Source of the DNA: Hyphomicrobiales bacterium
GTDB lineage: Bacteria > Pseudomonadota > Alphaproteobacteria > Rhizobiales > Xanthobacteraceae
DNA: 64,000 nt
NCBI GenBank assembly: GCA_021732215.1
Contig: JAKFVL010000032.1
Coordinates: 248,001 to 312,000 of the forward strand
Reading direction: 5' to 3'
Part shown: one piece after another, positions 26,358 to 35,135 of the stretch
How positions within the stretch are numbered: position 1 is the stretch's first letter
Layout of the letters: each line of letters begins with the position of its first letter
The notes under the pieces: model-generated
What the model saw: the letters and a program-made list of their open reading frames with translations, nothing else
Databases searched by the model: none
What the model was told of the DNA's origin: nothing
Translations under genes and position numbers: made by a program

Positions 26358-28091
26358 CTACGGCAACACCTCGTTGCGCTGATTTAATTGGGCGTCGATC
26401 TCCGAGCGCCGGTCCTCGAGCAATCCCTGGTCGGCGGCGTCGATGGCCGCGACCAGCTCCTGCGCTTCGCCAAGCCGCGTCACGGTGACGTAGTCCGCTC
26501 CGGCATCGTAGAGTTCCTGCACGCCCGACAGCAGGTCGGCGACGGCGATGATCTTGGCGGTGGGATTCAACGCGCGAATCTGGCGCACCAGCCTGGCATT
26601 GGTGGTGCCTTTCAGAATCCAGTCCGGCACGCTGGAGATCACGATCTCCGCATGTTCGAGCCCCGCATGCATCAGCGTGTCCGTATTGCTGATGTCGCCA
26701 TACGTCACCTTGACGCCGCGGTCGGTGAGGTTGCGGTAGACGTTGGGATTGAAGTCGATCACGCCGATCTGGTCGAGCAGCGGGCGATTCTTCTTCTCGA
26801 TCTCGCTCACGAGCGCGCTTGCCGTGCGGAAGAAGCCCAGCAGCAGGATGCGTGACGGTTCGCCGTGGCCGCCACCGCCGACGTCGCCGTGTGCTGTCTC
26901 GTCCTTGTGGTCGAGGTCGCGCAGGCCGAGGCGTTTGAGGATGCCGATCGAGGATCGCGTGATCGGATCGCTCTGCGTCATCACGAAGGTCGAAATCACG
27001 GCAAGGATCACGAACGCCACCGATGCCGCGCTCGATGTTTCCCCCGAGATATGTCCGGCGGAAACGCCAACGCGCAGCACCACCAGCGAAAACTCGCTGA
27101 TCTGCGACAGGTTGATCGCCGCGAGCAGACTGGCCCGCAAACCCTGCTGCATGAAGTAAAGCGGTGTGAAGACCGTGACGACACGGCTGACCACGGTAAA
27201 CGCAGCGATCACCAGCGCCATGCCGACGATGGCGAGCGTCGGGATCGGAATCGTCATTCCGAGCGCAACGAAGAACAGCGTGATGAAGAAATCGCGCAGC
27301 GTCGTCACCTTCGCAGTGACGTCGAGCGCATACGGGAAGGTCGAGAGCGAGACGCCTGCGACCAGCGCGCCCATCTCGCGCGACAGATGCAGCCGCTCGG
27401 CAACCTCGGCGACGAGGAAGCACCACGCCAGCGCGCCGAGCAGGATCAGCTCCGGACGCCGCGCGATCTGGTGGAACAACCACGGCAAAACGTAGCGGCT
27501 GATGGCGAGCGCGGATGCGACCAGCACGACGACGCGGCCGATCGACAGCGCAATGATACCGATCTGCAGATTGTCGAGGCTCGGCTGGATGGCGAGGAAC
27601 AGGATCGCGAACACATCCTGCAGCACCAGGATACCGAGCGTGATGCGGCCCGGCAGCGTATCGAGCTCGCGCTTCTCGTACAGCACCTTGACGATGATGA
27701 CCGTGCTGCTCAGCGCGGCCGCAACGCAGAGATACAGGGCGTCCCAGCGCGGCCCGCCGAACGACAGGCCGATCAGCGTGAAGAAGGCGATACCGAGCAT
27801 GCAGCCGCCGAGGAGCTGAACGCCCGCCGCGGCGAGGATCACTTTACCGGCGCGGATGATCTTTTTCAGATCGATTTCCAGCCCGATCATGAAGAGCATG
27901 AAAATCAGGCCGAGTTCGGAGATGGTCGCGACCGATTCCTGCGAATCGACCCACTTCATTCCATACGGGCCGATGACGAAGCCGCCGACGAGGTAGGCGA
28001 GGATCAAGGGTTGCTTGAAATAGTGTGCGGCGAGGCCCAGCACCCATGCGAACAGGATGCAAAGTGTGATGTCGTGAATAAGCTCGTGCAT
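26358..28091 (-). CDS. CPA2-family cation:proton antiporter (KefB/YbaL-like)
   Basis: A 577-aa protein with about twelve membrane segments (residues 1-390) followed by a TrkA-N-type cytoplasmic domain (about 415-560). The membrane part carries family features such as GLIFMLFMIGLEIDL and AAALSSTVIIVKVL. It would exchange K+ or Na+ for H+. In the TrkA-N domain the usual glycine-rich GxGxxG is replaced by LLLGFFRTASALV, so nucleotide binding may be altered. Confidence 0.88.
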   Translation of the reverse strand: MHELIHDITLCILFAWVLGLAAHYFKQPLILAYLVGGFVIGPYGMKWVDSQESVATISELGLIFMLFMIGLEIDLKKIIRAGKVILAAAGVQLLGGCMLGIAFFTLIGLSFGGPRWDALYLCVAAALSSTVIIVKVLYEKRELDTLPGRITLGILVLQDVFAILFLAIQPSLDNLQIGIIALSIGRVVVLVASALAISRYVLPWLFHQIARRPELILLGALAWCFLVAEVAERLHLSREMGALVAGVSLSTFPYALDVTAKVTTLRDFFITLFFVALGMTIPIPTLAIVGMALVIAAFTVVSRVVTVFTPLYFMQQGLRASLLAAINLSQISEFSLVVLRVGVSAGHISGETSSAASVAFVILAVISTFVMTQSDPITRSSIGILKRLGLRDLDHKDETAHGDVGGGGHGEPSRILLLGFFRTASALVSEIEKKNRPLLDQIGVIDFNPNVYRNLTDRGVKVTYGDISNTDTLMHAGLEHAEIVISSVPDWILKGTTNARLVRQIRALNPTAKIIAVADLLSGVQELYDAGADYVTVTRLGEAQELVAAIDAADQGLLEDRRSEIDAQLNQRNEVLP

Positions 28092-28121
28092 GTCTCGGGG
28101 ACCCCACAGCCCTGACGGTCC

Positions 28122-28270
28122 GATTCTACCATTCGCTACCCGTTGCAGCGGGATTTTTTGCGGATGGTAGAATCAAAGGACCGATAGCAAACGTAAGTTC
28201 GAGTGGAGTGGATTCGACATTCGCCAGACGACCCGCGGCAGGGCGGTAGCGAATGTCAGATCACTCCACT
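28122..28270. repeat. Two neighbouring long palindromes
   Basis: First: GATTCTACCAT (28122-28132) with ATGGTAGAATC (28164-28174). Second: AGTGGAGTG (28202-28210) with CACTCCACT (28262-28270), enclosing GACATTCGC (28216-28224) with GCGAATGTC (28249-28257). Both contain ATTCGC-type inner arms. They fill most of the 247-bp gap between the CPA2 and DUF3124 genes and look like a small non-autonomous repeat element. Confidence 0.7.
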
Positions 28271-28338
28271 ATGAGTTCACGGCGTTCTCTTTCAAGGTAT
28301 AGTTGCCAGGAATACCAAGATCAAATTGAAGGTATCAG

Positions 28339-28896
28339 ATGCCTCTTTCACTGCGGCGGATTGTCTCCAGCCTCGTTCTCGCAGGATTGGCGGGGACCCT
28401 CTCTCTGACGGTCATGAGCTGCGCGCGCGCGCAGACCACCCCCACAAAGCTGGAACAGGCCTTGGCCGATTCCTTGACCGACGTGCCGGCCGCCAAGCCG
28501 GTGGTGGGCGGGACATTCTATGTTCCGGCCTATTCCAGCGTGTCGATGAGCCAGGGCAAGGTGCGAGCCGATTTCGGGGTGACCCTGAGCGTCCACAACA
28601 CGTCCGAGAGCGATCCGCTCATCATCAAGCGCATCGGCTATTTCGACACCAGCGGCAGGCTGGTCGAGAGCTATCTGCCGAGACCGATCGCCATGAAGCC
28701 GTTCGCGACGATCGAGGTCTACGTGCCGGTCAACGACGTGCGCGGCGGAACCGGCGCGAATTTCATCATCGACTGGGAAGCGGCGACGCCGATCACCGAG
28801 CCTGTCGTCGAGACGCTGATGATCGGCAGCGTCGGCGCCGGTCATTATTCCTTCATCAGCCAGGGCCGTGCGCTGAAGGTCGTCGGGCAGAAGTGA
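28339..28896 (+). CDS. Exported DUF3124 domain protein
   Basis: A 185-aa protein with a signal sequence that could be cut as a lipoprotein (VMSC, cysteine at about residue 28) or by signal peptidase I (ARA). The DUF3124 domain fills the rest (VGGTFYVPAYSSVSM, TLSVHNTSESDPLIIKRIGYFD). Its function is unknown. It stands alone, flanked by repeat elements. Confidence 0.83.
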   Translation: MPLSLRRIVSSLVLAGLAGTLSLTVMSCARAQTTPTKLEQALADSLTDVPAAKPVVGGTFYVPAYSSVSMSQGKVRADFGVTLSVHNTSESDPLIIKRIGYFDTSGRLVESYLPRPIAMKPFATIEVYVPVNDVRGGTGANFIIDWEAATPITEPVVETLMIGSVGAGHYSFISQGRALKVVGQK

Positions 28897-28954
28897 TTTT
28901 CTGATCGCGTAAGACAGATCGCACCATTCTCCGGACATGCACAGGTCTTTCTCT

Positions 28955-29204
28955 CGTCATTGCAAGGCGCAGCCGACGAAGCAATCCATGCTTTGCTGAA
29001 AACCGGATTGCTTCGTCGCGCGAGGGCGCTCCTCGCAATGACGGCGAATCGCGTTTGTTCCTCTTTTGTCATTGCCGGGCTTGATTCCTCTTCGTCATTC
29101 CGGACAGCGCGTTTGCGCTGATCCGGAATCCATTTCTCCGCCAACTGAGAGCTTGAGGGGTGTTGGATTCCGGGTTCGACCTTCGGTCGCCCCGGAGTGA
29201 CGGC
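28955..29204. repeat. Cluster of intergenic repeats before the tRNA
   Basis: The stretch contains a CGTCATTGC...GCAATGACG inverted element (28955-29043, with GAAGCAATCC/GGATTGCTTC inside) and a CGTCATTCCGG...CCGGAGTGACGG element (29093-29204). The same families recur at 34966-35115 and 57405-57486. No gene is credible here. Confidence 0.75.
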
Positions 29205-29272
29205 AGAGAGCGTTTTGTTGGCCTGAACTCGGTTGCGCCACCTCGGTCCGGATTGTTATGGTCCTGCCCAAC

Positions 29273-29346
29273 GCGGGCGTAGTTCAATGGCAGAACGGCA
29301 GCTTCCCAAGCTGCATACGAGGGTTCGATTCCCTTCGCCCGCTCCA
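29273..29346 (+). tRNA. tRNA-Gly (anticodon CCC)
   Basis: A complete cloverleaf: acceptor arms GCGGGCG (29273-29279) and CGCCCGC (29336-29342), discriminator T, encoded CCA (29344-29346), D-arm with AGTTCAATGGCAGAAC, anticodon arm with CAGCTTCCCAAGCTG (anticodon CCC at 29305-29307) and T-arm with GGGTTCGATTCCC. It reads glycine codon GGG. Confidence 0.96.
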
Positions 29347-29404
29347 TCCCGCTTCGCGAGGTAGCGCGAAGCAGGACTTTGATATTTCGATTGCCCGCTC
29401 CACC

Positions 29405-30622
29405 TCACCCCTTCGCCCGCGTCACGATCTTGATCTCCGACTCCAGCGTCCGGTGCACCGGGCATTTGTCGGCGATTTCCATCAGCTTCTTGCGTTGTTC
29501 GCCGTCGAGCGCGCCTTCCATGGCAATGACGCGCTCGAGCCTGTCGATGGTGCCGACCTTGGTTTCGCAGTCTTCGCAATCCTGCGCATGAATCTTGTCA
29601 TGCCTGAGCGTGACGGTGACCCGATCCAACGGCAGCGCCTTGCGCTCCGCGTACATCCGCATCGTCATCGACGTGCATGCGCCGAGGCCTGCCAGCAGCA
29701 AGTCGTAAGGGCCGGGGCCTGAGTCATCGCCGCCCACGGACACAGGCTCATCGGCGAGCAACCGATGCGGGCCGGTCGAGATCATCTGCTGGAATTTGCC
29801 CTGCCGGGTTTCCTGCACGGTGACGGTACCGGGCTCGGCCGGCATGGGTTGTTCCTTTGGTTGCGCATCGAGAAAGCGCATCGCCCATGTCGCGATCATG
29901 CCGGCGACATAGGCCGAGTCTTTCTTTTGCGAGAGCAGATGGTCCGCGCCGTTGAGCGCGACGAAACTCTTCGGATGTTTCGCCGCCAAAAAGATATGAC
30001 TCGCATTGTCGATACCAACCGTGTTGTCGGTTGGGGAGTGGAAGATCAGCAGCGCCTTCTTCAGGTGCGCGACCTTTTCCATCAGGCGCTGGTTTGCAAC
30101 ATCGTGCAGGAACTCGCGTTTGATCCTGAACGGCCGCCCGGCCAGCGACACCTCGACTTCGCCCTTCTCGTGGATGGTGTCGATGTGCTCTTTGAATAAT
30201 CCCGTGACGTGGGCCGGGTCCGCGGGCGCGGCGATGGTCGCGACCAGCTTCGCTTCGGGAATGGATTCCGCCGCCGCCAGCACCGCCGCGCCGCCGAGGC
30301 TGTGGCCGATCAGCAGCTTCGGCGCCTCATGCATGTCGCGCAGATGATCGGCGGCCTTGATGAGATCGGCGACATTGGATGAGAAATGCGAATTGGCGAA
30401 CTCGCCTTCGCTGGCGCCAAGCCCGGTGAAATCGAATCGCAGGACCGCGATGCCGTGCATCGCCAGCGCGTCCGCGACACGTTTGGCCGCCAGCACATCC
30501 TTGCCACAGGTGAAGCAGTGGGCGAACAGCGCGAACGCCAGAGGTTTCTGTGCCGGCATGTCCAGCACGGCGGCAAGCAACTGGCCGTCCGCGCCGGAAA
30601 ACTGGAATTTTTGTGATGGCAT
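29405..30622 (-). CDS. Alpha/beta hydrolase-OsmC fusion protein
   Basis: A 405-aa two-domain protein. Residues about 1-260 are an alpha/beta hydrolase with the nucleophile motif GHSLGG (S108) and a late GADHLL histidine. Residues about 275-405 are an OsmC/Ohr-like domain with two cysteines (GACTSMTMRMY and DKCPVHR) that in OsmC/Ohr reduce organic peroxides. A fused pair suggests a joint role on acylated or peroxidised lipids, but the substrate is not known. The start at 30622 has GGAGA six bases upstream. Confidence 0.88.
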   Translation of the reverse strand: MPSQKFQFSGADGQLLAAVLDMPAQKPLAFALFAHCFTCGKDVLAAKRVADALAMHGIAVLRFDFTGLGASEGEFANSHFSSNVADLIKAADHLRDMHEAPKLLIGHSLGGAAVLAAAESIPEAKLVATIAAPADPAHVTGLFKEHIDTIHEKGEVEVSLAGRPFRIKREFLHDVANQRLMEKVAHLKKALLIFHSPTDNTVGIDNASHIFLAAKHPKSFVALNGADHLLSQKKDSAYVAGMIATWAMRFLDAQPKEQPMPAEPGTVTVQETRQGKFQQMISTGPHRLLADEPVSVGGDDSGPGPYDLLLAGLGACTSMTMRMYAERKALPLDRVTVTLRHDKIHAQDCEDCETKVGTIDRLERVIAMEGALDGEQRKKLMEIADKCPVHRTLESEIKIVTRAKG

Positions 30623-30749
30623 GATCGTCTCCGGGGCCAGGCGAAGATCGAGCGGATTTATCCGCCGCTCCATTGCAATTCGTCTGTAACGATTTTCGCG
30701 TCATAAGCGAAGTGTTATGGTAGTGTTCGAAATACGCCGGAGCGGTCCC

Positions 30750-31913
30750 ATGCACATTGTGAGCAACGACGGAGCCCGGACGAATCTGAGCTCGGTGTGC
30801 GAAACGCTGCCCGGTCAGACGGTCCTCGTGCTGCAAGGCGGTGGCGCACTCGGCTCCTATCAGTGTGGCGTCTATCAGGCGCTGCACGAGGCCAACATCG
30901 AACCGGACTGGATCGTTGGAACGTCGATCGGTGCGATCAATGCCAGTTTGATCGCGGGCAACGCCCGCGACGATCGATTGCCGAGATTGCGTGAGTTCTG
31001 GAAGCGGGTCGAACAAAAGCCGGCCTGGCCGTTTGCGGGGCTCTCGGCCCTGATGCAGTCAAACATGTCGTATTGGTCGACAATGTCGAACGGGATCGCG
31101 GGATTTTTCCAGCCGAACCCGCTGGCGCAGTTTGGCTTGCAATTTCCGATTGGCGCCGAAAAGGCTGGATTTTATTCGACCGCGCCGCTCGAGCAAACGC
31201 TGAACGATCTCGTCGATTTTTCCATACTGAACCGGAAGAAGCCCCGGCTCACGGTCGGCTGCGCCTGCGTCAGCACCAGCGAAATGCGGTATTTCGACTC
31301 GCGCGAGTGCGAACTCGGCGTGAAACACATCTTGGCGTCCGGCGCTTTGCCGCCCGCGTTTCCCCCGGTCCGGATCGACGGCGCCCTGTATTGGGATGGT
31401 GGCATTCTGTCGAACACGCCGACCGAAGTCGTGTTCGACGACAATCCCCGCCGTAACTCGCTCGTGTTCGCCGTTAATATGTGGAATCCGACCGGGGCGG
31501 AGCCGACAACGCTGGCCGACGTCTTCAATCGGCAGAAAGATATTCAATATTCCAGCCGCATTTCCACGCACATCACCAAGCAACAGCAGACCCATCGTCT
31601 GCGCCATATCATCAGCGAACTGGCCGAACGGTTGACCGAGGAAGAGCGGAAAAGCGATGTGGTGAAGGAGCTCGCCGCCTATGGCTGCCGGACGCAGATG
31701 CATGTCGTCCGTCTGCTCGCGCCGCAGATCGCCGATGAGAACCACACCAAGGATGTCGATTTCAGTCCGTCGGGAATCCGGCAGCGCTGGGAAGCGGGGT
31801 ATGCTGACACAATGGACATGCTCTTGCGCACACCGTGGGTTGGCGACTTCGATCCACTCGCAGGCGTCATCGTTCACGACAAGATTGCGGCGCTGCCGGA
31901 AGCTGCGGAATAG
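30750..31913 (+). CDS. Patatin-like phospholipase (DUF3734-containing)
   Basis: A 387-aa patatin-family lipid acyl hydrolase. The oxyanion loop GGGALG is at residues 30-35, the nucleophile motif GTSIG at 57-61 (S59) and the catalytic aspartate in DGG at D216. The C-terminal third matches the DUF3734 extension. The ATG at 30750 follows GGAG; one at 30717 is possible. It likely releases fatty acids from membrane or storage lipid. A DUF6489 gene follows 123 bp downstream. Confidence 0.88.
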   Translation: MHIVSNDGARTNLSSVCETLPGQTVLVLQGGGALGSYQCGVYQALHEANIEPDWIVGTSIGAINASLIAGNARDDRLPRLREFWKRVEQKPAWPFAGLSALMQSNMSYWSTMSNGIAGFFQPNPLAQFGLQFPIGAEKAGFYSTAPLEQTLNDLVDFSILNRKKPRLTVGCACVSTSEMRYFDSRECELGVKHILASGALPPAFPPVRIDGALYWDGGILSNTPTEVVFDDNPRRNSLVFAVNMWNPTGAEPTTLADVFNRQKDIQYSSRISTHITKQQQTHRLRHIISELAERLTEEERKSDVVKELAAYGCRTQMHVVRLLAPQIADENHTKDVDFSPSGIRQRWEAGYADTMDMLLRTPWVGDFDPLAGVIVHDKIAALPEAAE

Positions 31914-32036
31914 CGTCCACATCGGCCGCCGCCGTTTACCTTGTTCGCGCGTCATTGCTTGCATCGGGCGCCGTGTCGCGACGATACTGTCACAAACGCG
32001 GCCCGGGACACGCCGTGTTGGCATCAGGAGTAGCAC

Positions 32037-32291
32037 ATGAAGATCAATGTTGAAGTCGACTGCACTCCGGCCGAGGCACGCGCCTTTATGGGGCTTCCGG
32101 ATGTCCAGCCGATGCAGAAAGCGGTGATGGAGCAGCTCCAGGACAAGATGTCGTCCAGCATCAATGCGTTCGCGCCAGAGACGCTGATGCAGAGCTGGTT
32201 CAATCCGAACGTCTCGGTCCAGGTGATGGAGATGTTCCAGAATATGATCAGCCAGACGCTGGCGTCGACCGGCAGCAGCAGCAAGAAATAG
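32037..32291 (+). CDS. DUF6489-type small protein
   Basis: An 84-aa acidic to neutral, helical, soluble protein (KINVEVDCTPAEARAFMGLP at the start, a Ser/Lys tail at the end). It resembles a small conserved family in this group of bacteria and recalls the PhaE/phasin-like proteins in its MQKAVMEQLQ and MEMFQNMI amphipathic helices. CAGGAG stands just upstream of the ATG. Its function is unknown; its place beside lipid-acting genes suggests a link to granules or acyl chains. Confidence 0.75.
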   Translation: MKINVEVDCTPAEARAFMGLPDVQPMQKAVMEQLQDKMSSSINAFAPETLMQSWFNPNVSVQVMEMFQNMISQTLASTGSSSKK

Positions 32292-32479
32292 CGGCTGGTA
32301 TCGGGTATACGTCCCGGCGGCTTTCAAGCCTTTTGTGCGCAGCAACAAAGCCAGCCCTCGGGCTGGAGTCTGGTTGGCAAGCGCCTGCATATGCTTCAGG
32401 ATCACCCTTCGGTTTGGGCGGCCATCCCGCAACAGAGCGTTGTGTCAGATGCCGCGTTCGAGAGTGATGACGATCATCC

Positions 32480-33277
32480 ATGGCCATAGTGTCAGCTAGT
32501 ATGGACGAGCCCGCTTCCGCCGGCAGTCTTCGTCCACCGGGTCTCGGTCTGCTTCTGGCCGAAGTCAGGGGTGTGCTGGAGTTCAACGCCAGCGCGTTGC
32601 TCGCGCCGGTCCTGATGCGCGCGCCGAAGGGCGACGGCCATCCGGTGCTGGTGATGCCGGGCTTCCTCGCCAGCGATCTGTCGACCGCGCCGCTGCGCCG
32701 CTTCATCCGCCATCTCGGCTATGACACCCGCGCCTGGAATCTCGGCCGCAATCTCGGCGGCGTGTTCAGCATGCGGCCGAAACTGCGTCAGCTTCTCGCC
32801 GACATTCATCATGAGACCGGACAGAAGGTGACGCTGGTCGGATGGAGTCTGGGCGGCATCTATGCGCGCGATCTCGCGTTGCATGCGCCGGAGATGGTGC
32901 GCTCGGTCATCACGCTCGGCTCACCGTTTGCCGGCGACATCACCGCCACCAACGCCCGGCGGCTCTATGAGCAATTGTCCGGCGAAAGGGTCGGCATCGG
33001 CAACGAGGCCGAGATCGCCGCGCTGGCTGGCGATCTGCCGGTGCCGGCGACATCGATCTACACGCGCGGCGACGGCGTCGTGAACTGGCGCACCTGCCTG
33101 TTGCAGCCGAACGACCGCGCCGAGAACATCGAGGTGCTGCTCGCGAGCCATCTCGGCCTCGGCGTCAATGCCGCAGCACTTTGGGCGATCGCCGACCGGC
33201 TGGCGCAGCCGGAAGGCGAATTTCGTCCGTTCGACAAGTCAGGCCCGTTCACTTTGGCTTATGGCAGGACAGCATGA
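32480..33277 (+). CDS. Alpha/beta hydrolase (paralogue of the one at 47014)
   Basis: A 265-aa hydrolase with the nucleophile motif GWSLGG (S123) and family features DGHPVLVMPGFLASD and SVITLGSPFAG. It matches the protein at 47014-47787 along its length, and both belong to a group near PHA and lipid genes in related genomes. The TGA stop at 33275-33277 is supplied by the palindromic repeat that begins at 33272. The substrate is unknown; lipase or depolymerase-like activity is plausible. Confidence 0.85.
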   Translation: MAIVSASMDEPASAGSLRPPGLGLLLAEVRGVLEFNASALLAPVLMRAPKGDGHPVLVMPGFLASDLSTAPLRRFIRHLGYDTRAWNLGRNLGGVFSMRPKLRQLLADIHHETGQKVTLVGWSLGGIYARDLALHAPEMVRSVITLGSPFAGDITATNARRLYEQLSGERVGIGNEAEIAALAGDLPVPATSIYTRGDGVVNWRTCLLQPNDRAENIEVLLASHLGLGVNAAALWAIADRLAQPEGEFRPFDKSGPFTLAYGRTA

Positions 33278-33315
33278 TCCCGAAAATGGGTACCGGTTTT
33301 CGGGCCAGATCATGC
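33272..33315. repeat. Palindromic repeat (ACCGGTTTT-core family)
   Basis: Arms GCATGATC and GATCATGC around CCGAAAATGGGTACCGG and the core end TTTTCGG. Its TGA provides the stop codon of the upstream hydrolase. Confidence 0.88.
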
Positions 33316-33400
33316 TCGACTAAAAACGACCAATAGAGTGACTAAAAGAACGAGAGCCGCAAAGGCCCGGCAGTAACAGTCGATCCCAGGGAGGGACACC

Positions 33401-34942
33401 ATGAACCGCAAGCTGTCGTCGGTCGATGCATCGTTTCTGTATCTCGAAACGCCCGAGATGCCGATGCATGTGGGAAGCATGGCGATCTTCCGTCTCAAGG
33501 ATGGCTACAAGGGTGACTTCTTCGAAGCCTTCAAGGCGATGATCGCGTCGCGGCTGCATGTCGCGCCGATCCTGAAGTCGAAGCTGGCGAAAACGCCGCT
33601 CGACATCGATCATCCGAGCTGGGTCGAGGACGAAGATTTCGATATCAACCGCCATATCTTCCGCGCCGCGCTGCCGGCGCCCTCCGACCGCGTGATGCTG
33701 GAGCGCACCGTCGGCTGGATGCACGCCAAGCTGCTCAATCGCGCGCGTCCGCTATGGGAATTCTATGTTTTCGAAGGCATGAAGGACAACGAGATCGGTC
33801 TGTATTCCAAGATCCATCACGCCTGTATCGATGGCGGCGCGGGCGCGGCCCTGACCAGCATGGTCTACGACATCAGCGAGACGCCGCGCGAGGTGCCGCC
33901 GCCGACGCCGCAAATGAAAAACAAGGCCGAGCCGCGCGATATCGCCGCGCACTTCATCGATTCCTACACCCAGCTCTGGCGGCCACCGGCCGAGGGCGAA
34001 AGCGGCATGCGCAGCCTCGAACTGCCGCGCACCGGCAAGAACGACATCGGCTCGATCCTGTTCGACAACGCCATGTTCCAGATGGAAAACGCGGTGAAGT
34101 TCGCCGGCAGCATTCCGGCGATGCTCAAGAGCATGTCGGACATGGCGACCAAGATCGCCGATCCCGCCACGCGCAAGGACATTGGCGGGCTGATGTCGCC
34201 CTCGACGGTGCTGAACAAATCGATTTCGTCCGAGCGCAGCTTCGCCGGCGTGTCGGTATCGCTGTCGCAAGCGAAGGCAATCGCCAAGGCCTCAGGCGGC
34301 AAGCTCAACGACGTGGTGATGGCGCTCTCGAGCGGCATTCTGCGGCGCTATCTCAAGGAGCGCGGCGCACTCCCGGCCAAATCGCTGACCGCCGGCGTGC
34401 CGATCTCGTTGCGGGAAGAAGGCAACACCGACGCCAACAACCAGGTGTTCGGCATGGTGTGCACGCTGGCGAGCGACATCGAGGATCCGAAGCAGCGGAT
34501 GGAAACGATCATCGCCCAGTCCACCAAGTCCAAGGAAATGGCGCATCCGCTGCGCGCGCTGATGCCGCAAATCTCCAACGTGTCGATGCTCGGCGCGCCG
34601 ATCGTCGTGCAGGTGCTGGCGCTGCTGTACAGCCGCTCCAACCTGTCCGACGTACTGCCGGCGGCGGCGAATGTCACCATCTCCAATGTGCCGGGACCGC
34701 GGCAGACGCTTTACGCCGTCGGCGCCGAGTTGCTGCACATCTTCCCGGTGTCGATCGCGGCGCACGGCCTCGCGCTCAACATCACGGTGCAGAGTTATCG
34801 CGATCAGCTCGACTTCGGCTTCATCGCCGGCGCCAACATCATTCCGCATGTGGAAGTGCTGGCCGAAATGCTGCCATCCGAAATGGACACACTGGTTGCT
34901 GCCTATCTGCCGCCGAAGGCGGCGCAGACCGCGGCGGAGTGA
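33401..34942 (+). CDS. WS/DGAT family O-acyltransferase
   Basis: A 513-aa wax ester synthase/diacylglycerol acyltransferase-type enzyme. The catalytic motif HHACIDG is at residues 139-145, and the C-terminal domain carries NVPGPRQTLY and the AHGLALNITVQSY segment. These enzymes acylate fatty alcohols or diacylglycerol with acyl-CoA to make storage lipid. It is separated from the next gene by an intergenic repeat, so it may be transcribed alone. Confidence 0.9.
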   Translation: MNRKLSSVDASFLYLETPEMPMHVGSMAIFRLKDGYKGDFFEAFKAMIASRLHVAPILKSKLAKTPLDIDHPSWVEDEDFDINRHIFRAALPAPSDRVMLERTVGWMHAKLLNRARPLWEFYVFEGMKDNEIGLYSKIHHACIDGGAGAALTSMVYDISETPREVPPPTPQMKNKAEPRDIAAHFIDSYTQLWRPPAEGESGMRSLELPRTGKNDIGSILFDNAMFQMENAVKFAGSIPAMLKSMSDMATKIADPATRKDIGGLMSPSTVLNKSISSERSFAGVSVSLSQAKAIAKASGGKLNDVVMALSSGILRRYLKERGALPAKSLTAGVPISLREEGNTDANNQVFGMVCTLASDIEDPKQRMETIIAQSTKSKEMAHPLRALMPQISNVSMLGAPIVVQVLALLYSRSNLSDVLPAAANVTISNVPGPRQTLYAVGAELLHIFPVSIAAHGLALNITVQSYRDQLDFGFIAGANIIPHVEVLAEMLPSEMDTLVAAYLPPKAAQTAAE

Positions 34943-34965
34943 TGATGTCGCGAATGAATCAATGT

Positions 34966-35115
34966 CGTCATTCCGGAAGCCGGGAAACGGCTGTCCGGAA
35001 TCCATACTCCCGGTGAAAAGTAATGAATACGGGGGTTATGGATTCCGGGCTCGCTCGCCATAGCGCGTCGAAAGACGCGCGTAAACGCGCTTATGGCTCG
35101 CGCCCCGGAATGACG
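34966..35115. repeat. CGTCATTCCGG inverted intergenic repeat
   Basis: CGTCATTCCGGAAGCCGG at the left and CCCCGGAATGACG at the right, with internal ATTCCGG/GGATTCCGG repeats. It fills the space between the acyltransferase and epoxide-hydrolase-like genes. Confidence 0.72.
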
Positions 35116-35135
35116 GGTTTGAACGGAGACTTTTA

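Noticed and set aside
26865..28115. 416-codon forward open frame
   Set aside because: Antisense shadow of the CPA2 antiporter; charged low-complexity sequence without a fold.
28845..29144. Reverse-strand frame over the repeat cluster
   Set aside because: It is a translation of intergenic repeats and overlaps the DUF3124 gene end; no family features.
29069..29579. Two reverse-strand frames over the tRNA-Gly (with AKGIEPSYAAWEAAVLPLN and GNRTLVCSLGSCRSAIELR)
   Set aside because: These peptides are the known false translations of the antisense strand of tRNA-Gly; the cloverleaf explains the sequence.
32369..32399. Small GC-rich hairpin after the DUF6489 gene as a terminator
   Set aside because: The loop would be only two bases and there is no T run.
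31059..32432. 457-codon reverse-strand open frame
   Set aside because: Antisense shadow of the patatin and DUF6489 genes, Arg-rich with no domain.
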